Source: Pseudomonas capsici (GTDB taxonomy: Bacteria; Pseudomonadota; Gammaproteobacteria; Pseudomonadales; Pseudomonadaceae). Taken from it: a stretch of 64,000 nt of DNA. The stretch lies in NCBI RefSeq assembly GCF_017165765.1, contig NZ_JAFGZD010000001.1:1-64000 (forward strand), written 5' to 3'. Numbering within the stretch: position 1 is the stretch's first letter; each line of letters starts with the position of its first letter. A model generated the notes under the pieces. It made no database searches, was not told the DNA's origin, and worked only from the letters and a program-made list of their open reading frames with translations. Below are positions 1 through 7,765 of the stretch, one piece after another. The position numbers were made by a program, and so were the translations under genes.

Positions 1-65
1 TCTACGGCATCATCCAGAGGCGAAATAGCATCATCAACCAAAGCGCAGTGTCCACTTGACACTTA
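1..65. other. Unassigned window edge
   Basis: I recognise nothing with confidence in these bases. A short inverted repeat, AGTGTC-CACTT-GACACT, lies at about 47-63, just before the transposase homology starts. It could be the end of another mobile element that interrupted the IS3 copy, but the window edge prevents a decision. Confidence 0.3.
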
Positions 66-381
66 GAAGGGCGTCCAGGGGTGGCATTATCAGCAGACCC
101 AATATCGCGCCACACTCAAGCAGCGCGGGGTCAAACAGAGCATGTCGCGCAAAGGCAATTGCCTGGACAATGCGGCGATGGAGAGCTTTTTCGGCACGCT
201 CAAGTCCGAGTTTTTCTACCTGAGGCGATTTGAGAGCGTTGACGAATTGAAGGCGGGTCTGGATGAATACATCCACTACTACAATCATGAGCGAATCAAG
301 CTAAGGCTCAATGGCCTGAGCCCTGTCGACTACAGGGCTCAGGCTGCTGGCTAAAATCGTCCAACTTTTGGGGGGCAGTTC
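66..381 (+). mobile_element. IS3-family element remnant, right end
   Basis: The 3' part of an IS3-family insertion sequence. It contains the end of the orfB transposase and a terminal stretch CCAACTTTTGGGGGGCAGTT (361-380) that looks like an IS3-type right inverted repeat. The left part is missing: homology stops near base 66, where an in-frame stop is met going upstream. The remnant ends a few bases before a REP-type repeat. Transfer can no longer be autonomous from what is visible. Confidence 0.65.
73..354 (+). pseudogene. IS3-family transposase orfB, C-terminal fragment
   Basis: The frame encodes the last ~90 residues of an IS3/IS150-group DDE transposase. The signature [20 protein letters not shown] contains the third catalytic acidic residue (E of AMESFF), and [19 protein letters not shown] is the usual C-terminal tail ending shortly before the right inverted repeat. 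Upstream residues ([20 protein letters not shown]) match the stretch between the second and third catalytic residues, but the HSD motif is lost and a TAG follows upstream. The first two catalytic aspartates are absent, so this is a dead fragment. An internal ATG at 142 gives a 70-residue frame that is unlikely to be functional. Confidence 0.75.
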
Positions 382-387
382 AAACTT

Positions 388-476
388 GTGGGAGGCAGCT
401 TGCTGGCGACATCTACAGACAAGCCGATAAGAATGCCTTGATTTCATGGCCCCGTCGCCGGCAAGCCGCCTCCCGC
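388..476. repeat. REP doublet (inverted pair)
   Basis: Two REP-like units face each other: GTGGGAGGCAGCTTGCTGGC at 388-407 and its near reverse complement GCCGGCAAGCCGCCTCCCGC at 457-476, separated by ~50 bases. This is the usual form of Pseudomonas REP pairs, which are often insertion targets for IS elements. Here the IS3 remnant ends only about 8 bases before the first unit. Confidence 0.65.
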
Positions 477-511
477 AGTAGTGTCTGCCTTCTTCCCGGA
501 TGAATCCGGCA

Positions 512-527
512 TGGACCTGCTTTTGCA
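512..527 (+). promoter_or_regulatory. Candidate sigma-54 promoter of the nasR-like gene
   Basis: TGGACCTGCTTTTGCA has the GG-N10-GC spacing and the TTGCA -12 element of a sigma-54 promoter, but the -24 element (TGGAC) is imperfect. It ends 34 bases before the ATG of the nitrate regulator. Nitrogen control through NtrC would fit the gene. This is a motif match only. Confidence 0.4.
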
Positions 528-561
528 TGGAGTCCCCCGACTCCAACCGTGAAGCTATTCC

Positions 562-1857
562 ATGACTGATAAAAACATGCCCGCAGCATTGCGTTTCATG
601 TTGGCTGCGCGCCGCAGCGAACTGGAAGGCCTGGAAGGATTGGCCTCCACTTGCCAGATGGTGACGCAGGTCGGCCAACTGGTGCATGCCCTGCAACGTG
701 AGCGTGGTTATTCCAATATGTATCTGGGCAGCGGCAAGGCCCATCACCTGACTCAGCTCGATGTGCTGACCGCCGAAGCCAAGGCCATCGAAGCCCGTGT
801 ACTGGACTGTTTCGAGCGTATCGATCTGGACGCAGCCAGCGCCTCCGACCGCGCCCGGCTGTTCAACCGTATTGCCTATGTCATGCATGGCCTGGATGAG
901 TTGCCCGGCTTGCGACGGCGTATTCGCGAGCAGCGGCTGACCCCTCAGGACGCCACCATGGTGTTGAGCCGTCTGATCGGTGGCTTGCTGGCGGTGGTGT
1001 TCGAGGCTGCCGACACGGCTATCGATCCGGTGGTCACCCGTGTGCTGGTGGCAATGTTCAATTTCATGCAGGGCAAGGAGCTGGCCGGACAAGAGCGCGC
1101 CTGTGGTGTGGGAGGGTTTCTGGCGGGCTATTTCGATGCGTCAGCCCATGACCGGCTGGAGCATCTGGTGCAGAGCCAGGAGCGTTGCTTCCAGACCTTC
1201 ATCCAGTTTGCCGACGACGATGCACGACGCCTGTGGCGCAATCAGGAAAGCAGCGATTGCGTGGCGCAACTGGGGCGTTTGCGAGGCGTTGCGTTGAAAA
1301 CCTCGGAAGACGAGAAAGTCGATTCGATGCTTTCCGAGGTCTGGTTCGACCTCAACACTCTGCGCATCGATGCCATGCGCGATATCGAGATCTATCTGGC
1401 CGACGGGCTGCTGGTCAAGTGTCAGGAGAGCATCAAGCAGGCCCGTGCCGATCTGGACAACCATCGACAATTGCTTACCCGTCTGGTGAGCCTGGAAGCC
1501 GAAGGCAGTGTCGATCAGGCGCGTCTGTTCAGTGTTCAGGCCATCGATCTGGACAGCCCGCCAGCCGATGGCCTGGGGCCGCATCTGGGGCGTTCGGTTC
1601 TGGATCTGTTGCAGTCCCAGACCCAGCGCCTGCTGAGCGCCAACGATGAACTCGAAGAAGCACGCCAGGCCCTCAACGAACGCAAGCTGATCGAGCGGGC
1701 CAAGCGTCTGTTGATGGATGAACATCAGTTGAGCGAAGGCCAGGCCTATGAGCGTCTGCGCCAGTCGGCGATGGAGCGCGGCCAGCGTATGGTCGACGTC
1801 TCCCAGACTCTGCTGGCCTTCGCCGCAGCGCGTCCTGCGCCACGCAAACGCCACTGA
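562..1857 (+). CDS. nasR: NasR-type nitrate/nitrite-responsive antiterminator (NIT + ANTAR)
   Basis: A 431-residue cytoplasmic regulator. Residues ~30-290 form a NIT (nitrate- and nitrite-sensing) domain, recognisable by VHALQRERGYSNMYLGS near its start. Residues ~365-425 form an ANTAR RNA-binding domain (LNERKLIERAKRLLMDEH, followed by AYERLRQSAM). In the Klebsiella NasR family, nitrate binding lets the ANTAR domain stabilise a leader hairpin and suppress a terminator ahead of nitrate genes. The next gene is a nitrate-binding protein, and the 289-base gap between them holds a terminator and a hairpin of the expected type, so the target is most likely that leader. No obvious strong Shine-Dalgarno precedes the ATG. 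Family assignment is solid; nitrate as ligand is inferred from family and context. Confidence 0.88.
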   Translation: MTDKNMPAALRFMLAARRSELEGLEGLASTCQMVTQVGQLVHALQRERGYSNMYLGSGKAHHLTQLDVLTAEAKAIEARVLDCFERIDLDAASASDRARLFNRIAYVMHGLDELPGLRRRIREQRLTPQDATMVLSRLIGGLLAVVFEAADTAIDPVVTRVLVAMFNFMQGKELAGQERACGVGGFLAGYFDASAHDRLEHLVQSQERCFQTFIQFADDDARRLWRNQESSDCVAQLGRLRGVALKTSEDEKVDSMLSEVWFDLNTLRIDAMRDIEIYLADGLLVKCQESIKQARADLDNHRQLLTRLVSLEAEGSVDQARLFSVQAIDLDSPPADGLGPHLGRSVLDLLQSQTQRLLSANDELEEARQALNERKLIERAKRLLMDEHQLSEGQAYERLRQSAMERGQRMVDVSQTLLAFAAARPAPRKRH

Positions 1858-1988
1858 CCCTTGTGCACTTGCGCCGGGCAAGCGGCGCAGGTCGCGCCCC
1901 AGTAATGTGCGAAACGATTCCGGGACCTGCAGCGTTCCAGGCCCATCATCCTGGCTGCAACCCACGCGATCCGCGGTCGCTGCAAAGC

Positions 1989-2004
1989 TGGCATGCAAAC
2001 TGCT
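1989..2004 (+). promoter_or_regulatory. Sigma-54 promoter of the nrt operon
   Basis: TGGCATGCAAACTGCT matches the sigma-54 consensus TGGCAYR-N4-YTGCW in every defined position, with GG and GC exactly ten bases apart. Transcription would start near 2015, giving a ~130-base leader before the nrtA start codon. That leader contains the antitermination hairpins described separately. Confidence 0.7.
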
Positions 2005-2027
2005 TTGCAGGTTGTGCAGGCCGGGTG

Positions 2028-2077
2028 CTTCAAGACGAAGGCCGCGGCACATAAGCGAATTCCGGACAACGGCGTCC
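2028..2077 (+). promoter_or_regulatory. ANTAR-type two-hairpin antitermination element
   Basis: Second hairpin (P2): stem GGAC/GTCC (2064-2067 with 2074-2077) closing the hexaloop AACGGC, with A at loop position 1 and G at position 4 as ANTAR targets require. First hairpin (P1 candidate): CTTC/GAAG at 2028-2031 and 2037-2040, with a five-base loop that departs from the canonical six. P2 overlaps the 5' arm of the terminator at 2069-2123, so P2 and the terminator exclude each other. This is the arrangement expected for NasR control of nrt. Confidence 0.6.
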
Positions 2078-2123
2078 ACACGTTCATCGGCAAAGGCCTG
2101 GAGCGTGTGTACGCCGTTTTTTT
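2069..2123 (+). terminator. Leader intrinsic terminator ahead of nrtA
   Basis: The arms ACGGCGTCCACACG (2069-2082) and CGTGTGTACGCCGT (2104-2117) pair over 14 positions with one mismatch and are followed by a run of seven T (2117-2123). It lies within the leader, 23 bases before the nrtA ATG, so it acts as an attenuator and not as the end of the nasR gene alone. Confidence 0.85.
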
Positions 2124-2146
2124 ATGCGTGTTTTTGGGGGAATGAT

Positions 2147-3481
2147 ATGGACGAGAAGCCAGATAGCCACGAGCAAGACAGCCCGGAAAATGCGCCTCGG
2201 CGGTCTTTCCTCAAACAGTCGCTGGGCTTGCTGGGCGGTGGTGCGGCATTGAGCATTCTGCCGCCGGGCTTGCAGTCCGTGGTCTGGGCTGCCGGCACCG
2301 ATGGCCTGGAAACCACCAGTGCCAAGCTGGGGTTCATCGCCCTGACCGACGCCGCGCCGCTGTTCGTGGCCGACGAGAAAGGTCTGTTCGCCAAGTACGG
2401 CATGACCGGTGTCGAAGTGCTGAAACAGTCGTCCTGGGGCACCACCCGCGACAACCTGGTACTGGGCTCGGCCAGCAATGGCATCGATGGTGCGCACATC
2501 CTGACGCCCATGCCTTACCTGATCGCCGCAGGCAAGATCACGCCCAATAACCGGCCTGTCCCGATGTACATCCTGGCGCGTCTGAACGTGGGTGGTCAGT
2601 GCATTTCCGTGGGCAAGGAATACGCCGACCTGAAGCTGGGCCTCGACTCGGCACCTTTCAAGGCTGCACTGGATGCCAAGAAAGCAGCAGGCAAGAGCAT
2701 CAATGCCGCGATGACTTTCCCCGGCGGCACCCATGACCTGTGGATGCGCTACTGGCTGGCAGCGGGTGGCATCGACCCGAACAAGGACCTGTCGACGATC
2801 GTCGTGCCGCCTCCACAAATGGTGGCCAACATGAAGGTCGGCAGCATGGACAGCTTCTGTGTGGGCGAGCCGTGGAACGGGCAACTGGTCAATCAGAAGA
2901 TCGGCTACACCGCCAACACCACCAGCGAAATCTGGAATAACCATCCGGAAAAAGCCCTGGCGTTGCGTGCCGACTATGTAGACGCCAACCCCAATTCGGC
3001 CAAGGCCTTGCTCAAGGCGGTGATGGAAGCGCAGATGTTCTGCGACCAGCCGGAAAACAAGGAAGAGGTTGCGCAGATCTGCGCCAAGCGCCGCTGGATC
3101 AACGCTCCTTATGACGACATCGTGCAGCGCATGAAAGGCAACTTCGACTACGGCACCGGCAAGGTCGTGGAAAACAGTCAGTTCATGATGCGCTACTGGA
3201 ACGAGTTCGCATCTTACCCGTTCAAGAGCCATGACCTGTGGTTCCTCACCGAAAACAAACGCTGGGGCTACCTGCCGCAGGGCTTCGACAGCCAGGCGCT
3301 GGTGGACAAGGTCAACCGCGAAGACATCTGGCGCAAGGCAGCGGCCGAACTGAACGTACCGGCGGCACAGATTCCGGCCTCCACCTCGCGTGGCATCGAG
3401 AAGTTCTTCGATGGCAAGACCTTTGATCCACAAAACCCGCAGGCCTACCTGGACAGCCAGACCATCAAGGCTCTGTCCTGA
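2147..3481 (+). CDS. nrtA: Nitrate-binding protein of ABC transporter (NrtA/CmpA family)
   Basis: A 444-residue substrate-binding protein. The start ATG at 2147 follows GGGGGA and gives an N-terminus with a twin-arginine signal, RRSFLK at residues 18-23, followed by a hydrophobic stretch (QSLGLLGGGAALSILPPG), so it is probably exported folded by Tat. The mature part begins with KLGFIALTDAAPLFVADEKG, typical of the NrtA/CmpA/SsuA-like type II binding fold, and contains the family-typical FPGGTHDLWMRYWLAAGGI and FCVGEPWN segments. Position after a NasR-type regulator and before permease and ATPase genes supports nitrate (or nitrite) as ligand. Longer upstream reading into the leader is a frame artefact. 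Confidence 0.88.
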   Translation: MDEKPDSHEQDSPENAPRRSFLKQSLGLLGGGAALSILPPGLQSVVWAAGTDGLETTSAKLGFIALTDAAPLFVADEKGLFAKYGMTGVEVLKQSSWGTTRDNLVLGSASNGIDGAHILTPMPYLIAAGKITPNNRPVPMYILARLNVGGQCISVGKEYADLKLGLDSAPFKAALDAKKAAGKSINAAMTFPGGTHDLWMRYWLAAGGIDPNKDLSTIVVPPPQMVANMKVGSMDSFCVGEPWNGQLVNQKIGYTANTTSEIWNNHPEKALALRADYVDANPNSAKALLKAVMEAQMFCDQPENKEEVAQICAKRRWINAPYDDIVQRMKGNFDYGTGKVVENSQFMMRYWNEFASYPFKSHDLWFLTENKRWGYLPQGFDSQALVDKVNREDIWRKAAAELNVPAAQIPASTSRGIEKFFDGKTFDPQNPQAYLDSQTIKALS

Positions 3482-3508
3482 TAGTGGCCACTCGCTTGGG
3501 AGAAATCG

Positions 3509-4384
3509 ATGAACGCTGAAAGTAAAAGCTTCAAGGCCGCGGGGGAGCCCGTGACCGTCACCGGCAAGCCCGCCAGCCGCTGGCCTGCCAGAATCAAGAA
3601 CCTGCGTCAGTTCATGGTGCAGGGTGTATTGCCACCGCTGGTGGTGGGCGCTCTGTTTCTATTGCTGTGGCAAATGCTCTGCAGCGGCAAGGGCGCGGCC
3701 TTGCCTCCGCCGACTCAAGTCATCCATGAAACCTGGGAACTGATCATCCATCCGTTCTATGACAACGGCGGCAATGACAAGGGCATGGCCTGGCAACTGC
3801 TCGCCAGCCTGCAACGTGTCGCTTACGGCTACACACTGGCAGTGGTCGCCGGGATCAGCCTTGGTGTCCTGATCGGTCAGTCGGCCTGGGCCATGCGGGC
3901 ACTGGACCCGCTGTTCCAGATCCTGCGCACCGTGCCGCCACTGGCCTGGCTGCCGCTGTCGCTGGCCGGCTTCAAGGACAGCCATCCATCGGCGATTTTC
4001 GTGATTTTCATCACTGCAATCTGGCCGATCATCATCAATACCTCGGTGGGTGTACGCAACATTCCCGATGATTACCGCAACGTGGCCAAGGTCCTGCGTC
4101 TCAATGGCGTGGAGTACTTCTGCAAGATCATGCTGCCTGCCGCTGCGCCGTACATCTTCTCCGGGCTGCGTATCGGCGTCGGTCTTTCCTGGCTGGCGAT
4201 CATTGCCGCCGAGATGCTGATCGGCGGCGTAGGTATCGGCTTCTTTATCTGGGATGCGTGGAACGCCTCGCGCATCAGCGACATCATCCTGGCGCTGATC
4301 TATGTCGGTGTCGTCGGGTTTCTACTCGACCGGTTGGTGGCCCTGATCGGTCATCTGGTCACTCGCGGCACATCGGCCGGTTAA
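3509..4384 (+). CDS. nrtB: Nitrate ABC transporter permease (NrtB type)
   Basis: A 291-residue inner-membrane permease of the NrtB/SsuC/TauC type. It has about six hydrophobic segments, the first at ~residues 32-53 (VLPPLVVGALFLLLWQML). The cytoplasmic coupling loop near residues 185-205 (NIPDDYRNVAKVLRLNGVEY) is the EAA-type region that docks the ATPase. It starts 27 bases after nrtA and ends 11 bases before the ATPase gene, so the three genes form one operon controlled by the leader upstream. Confidence 0.87.
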   Translation: MNAESKSFKAAGEPVTVTGKPASRWPARIKNLRQFMVQGVLPPLVVGALFLLLWQMLCSGKGAALPPPTQVIHETWELIIHPFYDNGGNDKGMAWQLLASLQRVAYGYTLAVVAGISLGVLIGQSAWAMRALDPLFQILRTVPPLAWLPLSLAGFKDSHPSAIFVIFITAIWPIIINTSVGVRNIPDDYRNVAKVLRLNGVEYFCKIMLPAAAPYIFSGLRIGVGLSWLAIIAAEMLIGGVGIGFFIWDAWNASRISDIILALIYVGVVGFLLDRLVALIGHLVTRGTSAG

Positions 4385-4395
4385 GGAGCAAGCAC

Positions 4396-5205
4396 ATGAA
4401 TGCGCAAGACAAGTACCTGAGCATCGAAAAAGTCAGCAAGACCTTCGAGCGTGACGGCGTTTCCAGCCAGGTTCTGACTGGCGTCAACCTGGAAGTGGCG
4501 CGTGGCGAGTACATCTCGATCATTGGTCACTCGGGCTGCGGCAAATCGACGGTCTTGAATATTGTGGCCGGGCTGACCGAGTCCACCAGCGGTGCGGTGA
4601 TCCTCGATGGCAAGGAGGTTCGCGCACCGGGCCCTGATCGCAGTCTGGTGTTCCAGAACCATTCACTGTTGCCCTGGCTGACGGTCTACGAGAACGTGGC
4701 GCTGGCGGTCGACAAGGTGTTCAAGCACAGCAAGAGCAAGGCCGAGCGCCATGAGTGGGTGTTGTACAACCTGGATATGGTCAGCATGAGCCATGCCCTG
4801 CACAAGCGCCCGAGTGAAGTGTCCGGCGGCATGAAACAGCGTGTCGGCATCGCCCGTGCGCTGGCCATGCAGCCCAAGGTCCTGCTGCTGGACGAACCCT
4901 TTGGCGCACTGGATGCCCTGACCCGTGCGCACTTGCAGGACGAGGTGATGCGTATCCAGAGCGAGTTGCAGAACACAGTGCTGATGATCACCCATGATGT
5001 TGACGAAGCGGTGCTGCTTTCCGACCGTATCGTGATGATGACCAACGGCCCGTCGGCGACCATCGGCGAAATCCTCAAGATCGAACTGCCGCGTCCACGC
5101 AACCGCATTGCCATGGCCGATGATCCGCTGTACAACCAGTATCGCCATGCGGTGCTGAGCTTCCTGTACGAGAAGCATCGCAAGGTAGAAGCAGTGGCTG
5201 TCTGA
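4396..5205 (+). CDS. nrtC: Nitrate ABC transporter ATP-binding protein
   Basis: A 269-residue ATPase. The ATG at 4396 follows AAGGAG. Walker A is GHSGCGKST, the Q-loop follows as VFQNHSLLPW, the signature is SGGMKQRVGIARAL, Walker B is VLLLDEPFGALD and the switch histidine is in ITHDVDEA. It belongs to the NrtC/NrtD/SsuB/TauB group; being a single-domain protein it resembles NrtD in length and lacks the C-terminal binding-protein-like half of cyanobacterial NrtC. It would energise nitrate uptake by NrtAB. The operon ends here: a palindrome follows immediately and the next gene is convergent. Confidence 0.86.
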   Translation: MNAQDKYLSIEKVSKTFERDGVSSQVLTGVNLEVARGEYISIIGHSGCGKSTVLNIVAGLTESTSGAVILDGKEVRAPGPDRSLVFQNHSLLPWLTVYENVALAVDKVFKHSKSKAERHEWVLYNLDMVSMSHALHKRPSEVSGGMKQRVGIARALAMQPKVLLLDEPFGALDALTRAHLQDEVMRIQSELQNTVLMITHDVDEAVLLSDRIVMMTNGPSATIGEILKIELPRPRNRIAMADDPLYNQYRHAVLSFLYEKHRKVEAVAV

Positions 5206-5216
5206 GCTCTGCCTTT

Positions 5217-5250
5217 TTAGGGGCGAATTCATTCGCGAATGAATTCGCTC
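5217..5250. terminator. REP-like palindrome between convergent genes
   Basis: GCGAATTCATTCG and CGAATGAATTCGC (5223-5248) form a perfect 26-base palindrome, flanked by AGGG and CTCCT. On the plus strand it follows TTTTT (5213-5217). It sits between the convergent nrt operon and AEC carrier gene and probably ends transcription from both sides. Confidence 0.6.
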
Positions 5251-6150
5251 CTATAACCGCGTCCCGATCCACATCCACAGCGGCAATGTCCCCGCCGACA
5301 GAATGGTGGTCATGCAGATCGCCGAACTGGTTTTCTGCACATCCGGCAGGCTCCGCGCAAAGCCCAGCACATTGACCCCCGACGGTCCGGCCGCCATCAG
5401 CACCAGCACGGCTCGCGGCAGGCCTTCGATACCCAGAACGATACAGGCCAGCAACACCAGCAGCGGCATCAGCGCCAGTTTGGCGAAGGTGATGCCCATT
5501 GCTTCGGCGCTGGGAGTCAGTCGGTAGCTGGAAAGATTGGCACCCAGGACGATCAGGGCGCAGGGCAGGGCAGCCTGGGCCAGCCAGGTGGTGAGGTGAT
5601 CGGCCCAGTCCGGTAATGCCAGGCCGGACAGGTTCAGCGCCACGCCCAGCAACAGACCGATGATCATCGGGTTGGCCAGGCTTGCAATCAAGGAGCGTGA
5701 ATTGAACGGCTCGTTGCCCGCAAAGCTGTCGTACAGACTCTGGAAGCTGAACAGCAACAGGCTGTGAACGGCAATCACGGTAAACAGCAGAACCAGCCCG
5801 GGATTGCCGAACAGACTGGCAATCATCGGAATGCCGATCAATACGTTATTGGAAAAACTCGCCGTCAGGCCAAAGGGCGTCGGCTTGCCGGCAAAACGGT
5901 GATTCACCAGATTGACCACTGCAAAGACCATCAGCGCAGGCACGAAGTAGGCCGCCAGTATCCGGATATCCAGGCCATCGTGCAGTGGCGCCTTGGCCAT
6001 GCCGGTAAACAGCACCATGGGCATGAACAGCTTGAAGGCCAGATTGCTCAGGGCCTTGGTACTGTCGGGAGTGAGCGCCTTGCGGCGTCCCAGCACATAC
6101 CCCAGGACGATCAGCAGAAATATCGGCAGGATGGCTTGGGAAACGGCCAC
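5251..6150 (-). CDS. AEC-family transporter (auxin efflux carrier superfamily)
   Basis: A 299-residue membrane protein with about ten hydrophobic segments of the AEC/BASS-like fold, beginning ILPIFLLIVLGYVLGRR. The start is GTG at 6150, preceded by AAGGAG. Bacterial AEC members carry malonate, malate, lactate or unknown organic anions; the name auxin efflux carrier is only historical. It is the last gene behind the amidase, in the same direction as the peptide-uptake operon, with a hairpin between them, so it may export or import a product of that pathway. The substrate cannot be told from sequence. Confidence 0.8.
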   Translation of the reverse strand: MAVSQAILPIFLLIVLGYVLGRRKALTPDSTKALSNLAFKLFMPMVLFTGMAKAPLHDGLDIRILAAYFVPALMVFAVVNLVNHRFAGKPTPFGLTASFSNNVLIGIPMIASLFGNPGLVLLFTVIAVHSLLLFSFQSLYDSFAGNEPFNSRSLIASLANPMIIGLLLGVALNLSGLALPDWADHLTTWLAQAALPCALIVLGANLSSYRLTPSAEAMGITFAKLALMPLLVLLACIVLGIEGLPRAVLVLMAAGPSGVNVLGFARSLPDVQKTSSAICMTTILSAGTLPLWMWIGTRL

Positions 6151-6172
6151 AGGGTGAGGCTCCTTGAGATAA

Positions 6173-6207
6173 ATGGCCGGGCATTATGGCGCTGTTCGCC
6201 CGGCCAT
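6173..6207 (-). terminator. Hairpin between amidase and AEC carrier genes
   Basis: ATGGCCGGGC (6173-6182) and GCCCGGCCAT (6198-6207) form a perfect 10-bp stem. There is no T-run on the minus strand, so it may be a partial terminator or an mRNA-processing/stability hairpin that lowers expression of the carrier relative to the amidase. Confidence 0.45.
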
Positions 6208-6212
6208 GCATT

Positions 6213-7733
6213 TCACATCGCCCCGATATCCGGCTTGCGAGTGCTCGATCCGCCATAAATCGGTGGGTGGGTGACGATATGTGTCAGGTTCACTGCCGAG
6301 TCCATCAGCTTTTGCAGGTCCGGTCTTGGGCGGGCAAGGCGTGGGTCGCCGGTGCTGGCCTCTTCAAGTGCCTGGGCGCAGGCCATCAGGGTTGCATCGC
6401 CCCGGAAGCCGCCGATCACTTGCAGGCCGAAGGGCATGCCCTTGTGATCGAGGCCGCAAGGAATCGAAACCGCCGGGTTGGTGGTCAGGGTGATGGTGTA
6501 GCACAGCGCCAGCCAGCGATAGTAATTGTCCAGTGGTACGCCATTCACTTCACGCAGGTACAGCTCGGTCCACGGGAAAGGCGAAACCGGCGTGGTGGGG
6601 GCGAGGATCAGATCGTAGCGTTCGAACTGTTGCTGAAAGCTGCGGAAGATACGGCTTTGTTCGCCATGGGCCTTGACGCAATCCTGCAACGACATGGCCG
6701 CGCCCATTTCATAGTTGGCGCGGGTATTGGGGCCGAGTGCGTCCGGATCGCGTTCATGGGCATCCTGAAGACCGGCGACGAAAGCTTCGGCTCGCAAGAC
6801 GTCGAACGTGCGATGGGCGCTTTCCAGATTGAGGTCGATGGCCTCGCAGGACTTGAACAGAGGCTTGAGAGCATCGATTTTTGCCCGGAATACGGCACGT
6901 ATCTCGTTATCCACGGCGCAACTGCCGAAGTCTTCGCTGTAGCCGACGCGCAGTTGACTCAGGTCGATGGGGCGGGGCGCGAACTCGTCGCTGTCGACGG
7001 CATAGCTCAGCGGGTCGGACTGGCCCAGGCCAGCAGAGGCGCGCAATTGCAGCAGCGTGTCGGCCACGGTTCGCCCCATGGGGCCGACCACGGAAATAGG
7101 TGTCCAGCCCAGTTTCTTGCGCTCGCTGGGCACCAGCCCCGGCGAAGGCCGCAGACCGACAATGCCACACAAGGCGGCGGGAATACGCAACGAGCCGCCG
7201 GTATCGGAGCCGCTGCACAGCGGCACCATGTCCACTGCCAGTGCAGCAGCCGAACCGCCCGACGAGCCGCCGGCATTCAGGTTCGGATCGAAGGGATTGC
7301 CGGTGGCACCCCAGACCACATTGCGGGTGTTGGCCCCTGCGCCCATCTCCGGGACGTTGGTCTTGCCGACCATGATCGCCCCGGCACCGCGCAGGCGAGC
7401 CACGAACAGGTTGTCATGGCTGGGCACGTTGTCGCGAAACAGCTGTGAGCCGTAAGTGGTCAGGACGTCGGCGGTTTCTTCCAGATCCTTGATGCCGATG
7501 GGCAGACCATGCAGCAACCCCAACGGTTTGCCTTGCATCACCGCCTGCTCAGCCTCTTTTGCCTCCTGATGAGCCCGCTCGAAACAGGTGGCGGAAAAGG
7601 CGTTGATCTTCGGGTTGAGGTTTTCGATGCGCTGGATACAGGCGTCCAGCAACTCGACAGGAGAAAGCTGTTTATTGCCGATCAGGGCACGCAGTTCGGT
7701 GGCGGATTTGCTGAGGAGGTTGGAGTCAGGCAT
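6213..7733 (-). CDS. Amidase (amidase-signature family)
   Basis: A 506-residue hydrolase. Start chosen at ATG 7733, as the extra upstream codons do not resemble the family. The Ser-cisSer-Lys catalytic set is visible: Lys82 in GLPIGIKD, the glycine/serine motif NAGGSSGGSAAALA (~153-166) with the cis-serine, and the nucleophile Ser181 in GSDTGGSLRIPA. Members cleave amide bonds of small amides, aryl amides or peptide amides, and some act on Glu/Asp-tRNA, but this gene is not beside gatB. Its place behind an ABC peptide importer and two M20 peptidases suggests it removes an amide or acyl group from the imported compound. No signal peptide, so cytoplasmic. Confidence 0.85.
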   Translation of the reverse strand: MPDSNLLSKSATELRALIGNKQLSPVELLDACIQRIENLNPKINAFSATCFERAHQEAKEAEQAVMQGKPLGLLHGLPIGIKDLEETADVLTTYGSQLFRDNVPSHDNLFVARLRGAGAIMVGKTNVPEMGAGANTRNVVWGATGNPFDPNLNAGGSSGGSAAALAVDMVPLCSGSDTGGSLRIPAALCGIVGLRPSPGLVPSERKKLGWTPISVVGPMGRTVADTLLQLRASAGLGQSDPLSYAVDSDEFAPRPIDLSQLRVGYSEDFGSCAVDNEIRAVFRAKIDALKPLFKSCEAIDLNLESAHRTFDVLRAEAFVAGLQDAHERDPDALGPNTRANYEMGAAMSLQDCVKAHGEQSRIFRSFQQQFERYDLILAPTTPVSPFPWTELYLREVNGVPLDNYYRWLALCYTITLTTNPAVSIPCGLDHKGMPFGLQVIGGFRGDATLMACAQALEEASTGDPRLARPRPDLQKLMDSAVNLTHIVTHPPIYGGSSTRKPDIGAM

Positions 7734-7765
7734 GGGGGCAGTCCTTGGAATATAAAACGCAAAAT

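Noticed and set aside
1994..2009. Hairpin TGCAA-ACTGCT-TTGCA with a hexaloop that also has A1 and G4, first taken as the ANTAR target
   Set aside because: It overlaps the -24/-12 elements of the sigma-54 promoter and lies upstream of the predicted transcription start, so it would not be in the nrt message. The hairpin at 2064-2077 overlaps the terminator and fits better.
2084..3433. Long minus-strand open frame opposite nrtA (and similar frames opposite topB, the M20 genes and the racemase)
   Set aside because: High GC at third positions keeps opposite frames open; these translations are rich in His, Gln and Arg, lack family motifs, and overlap well-supported genes completely.
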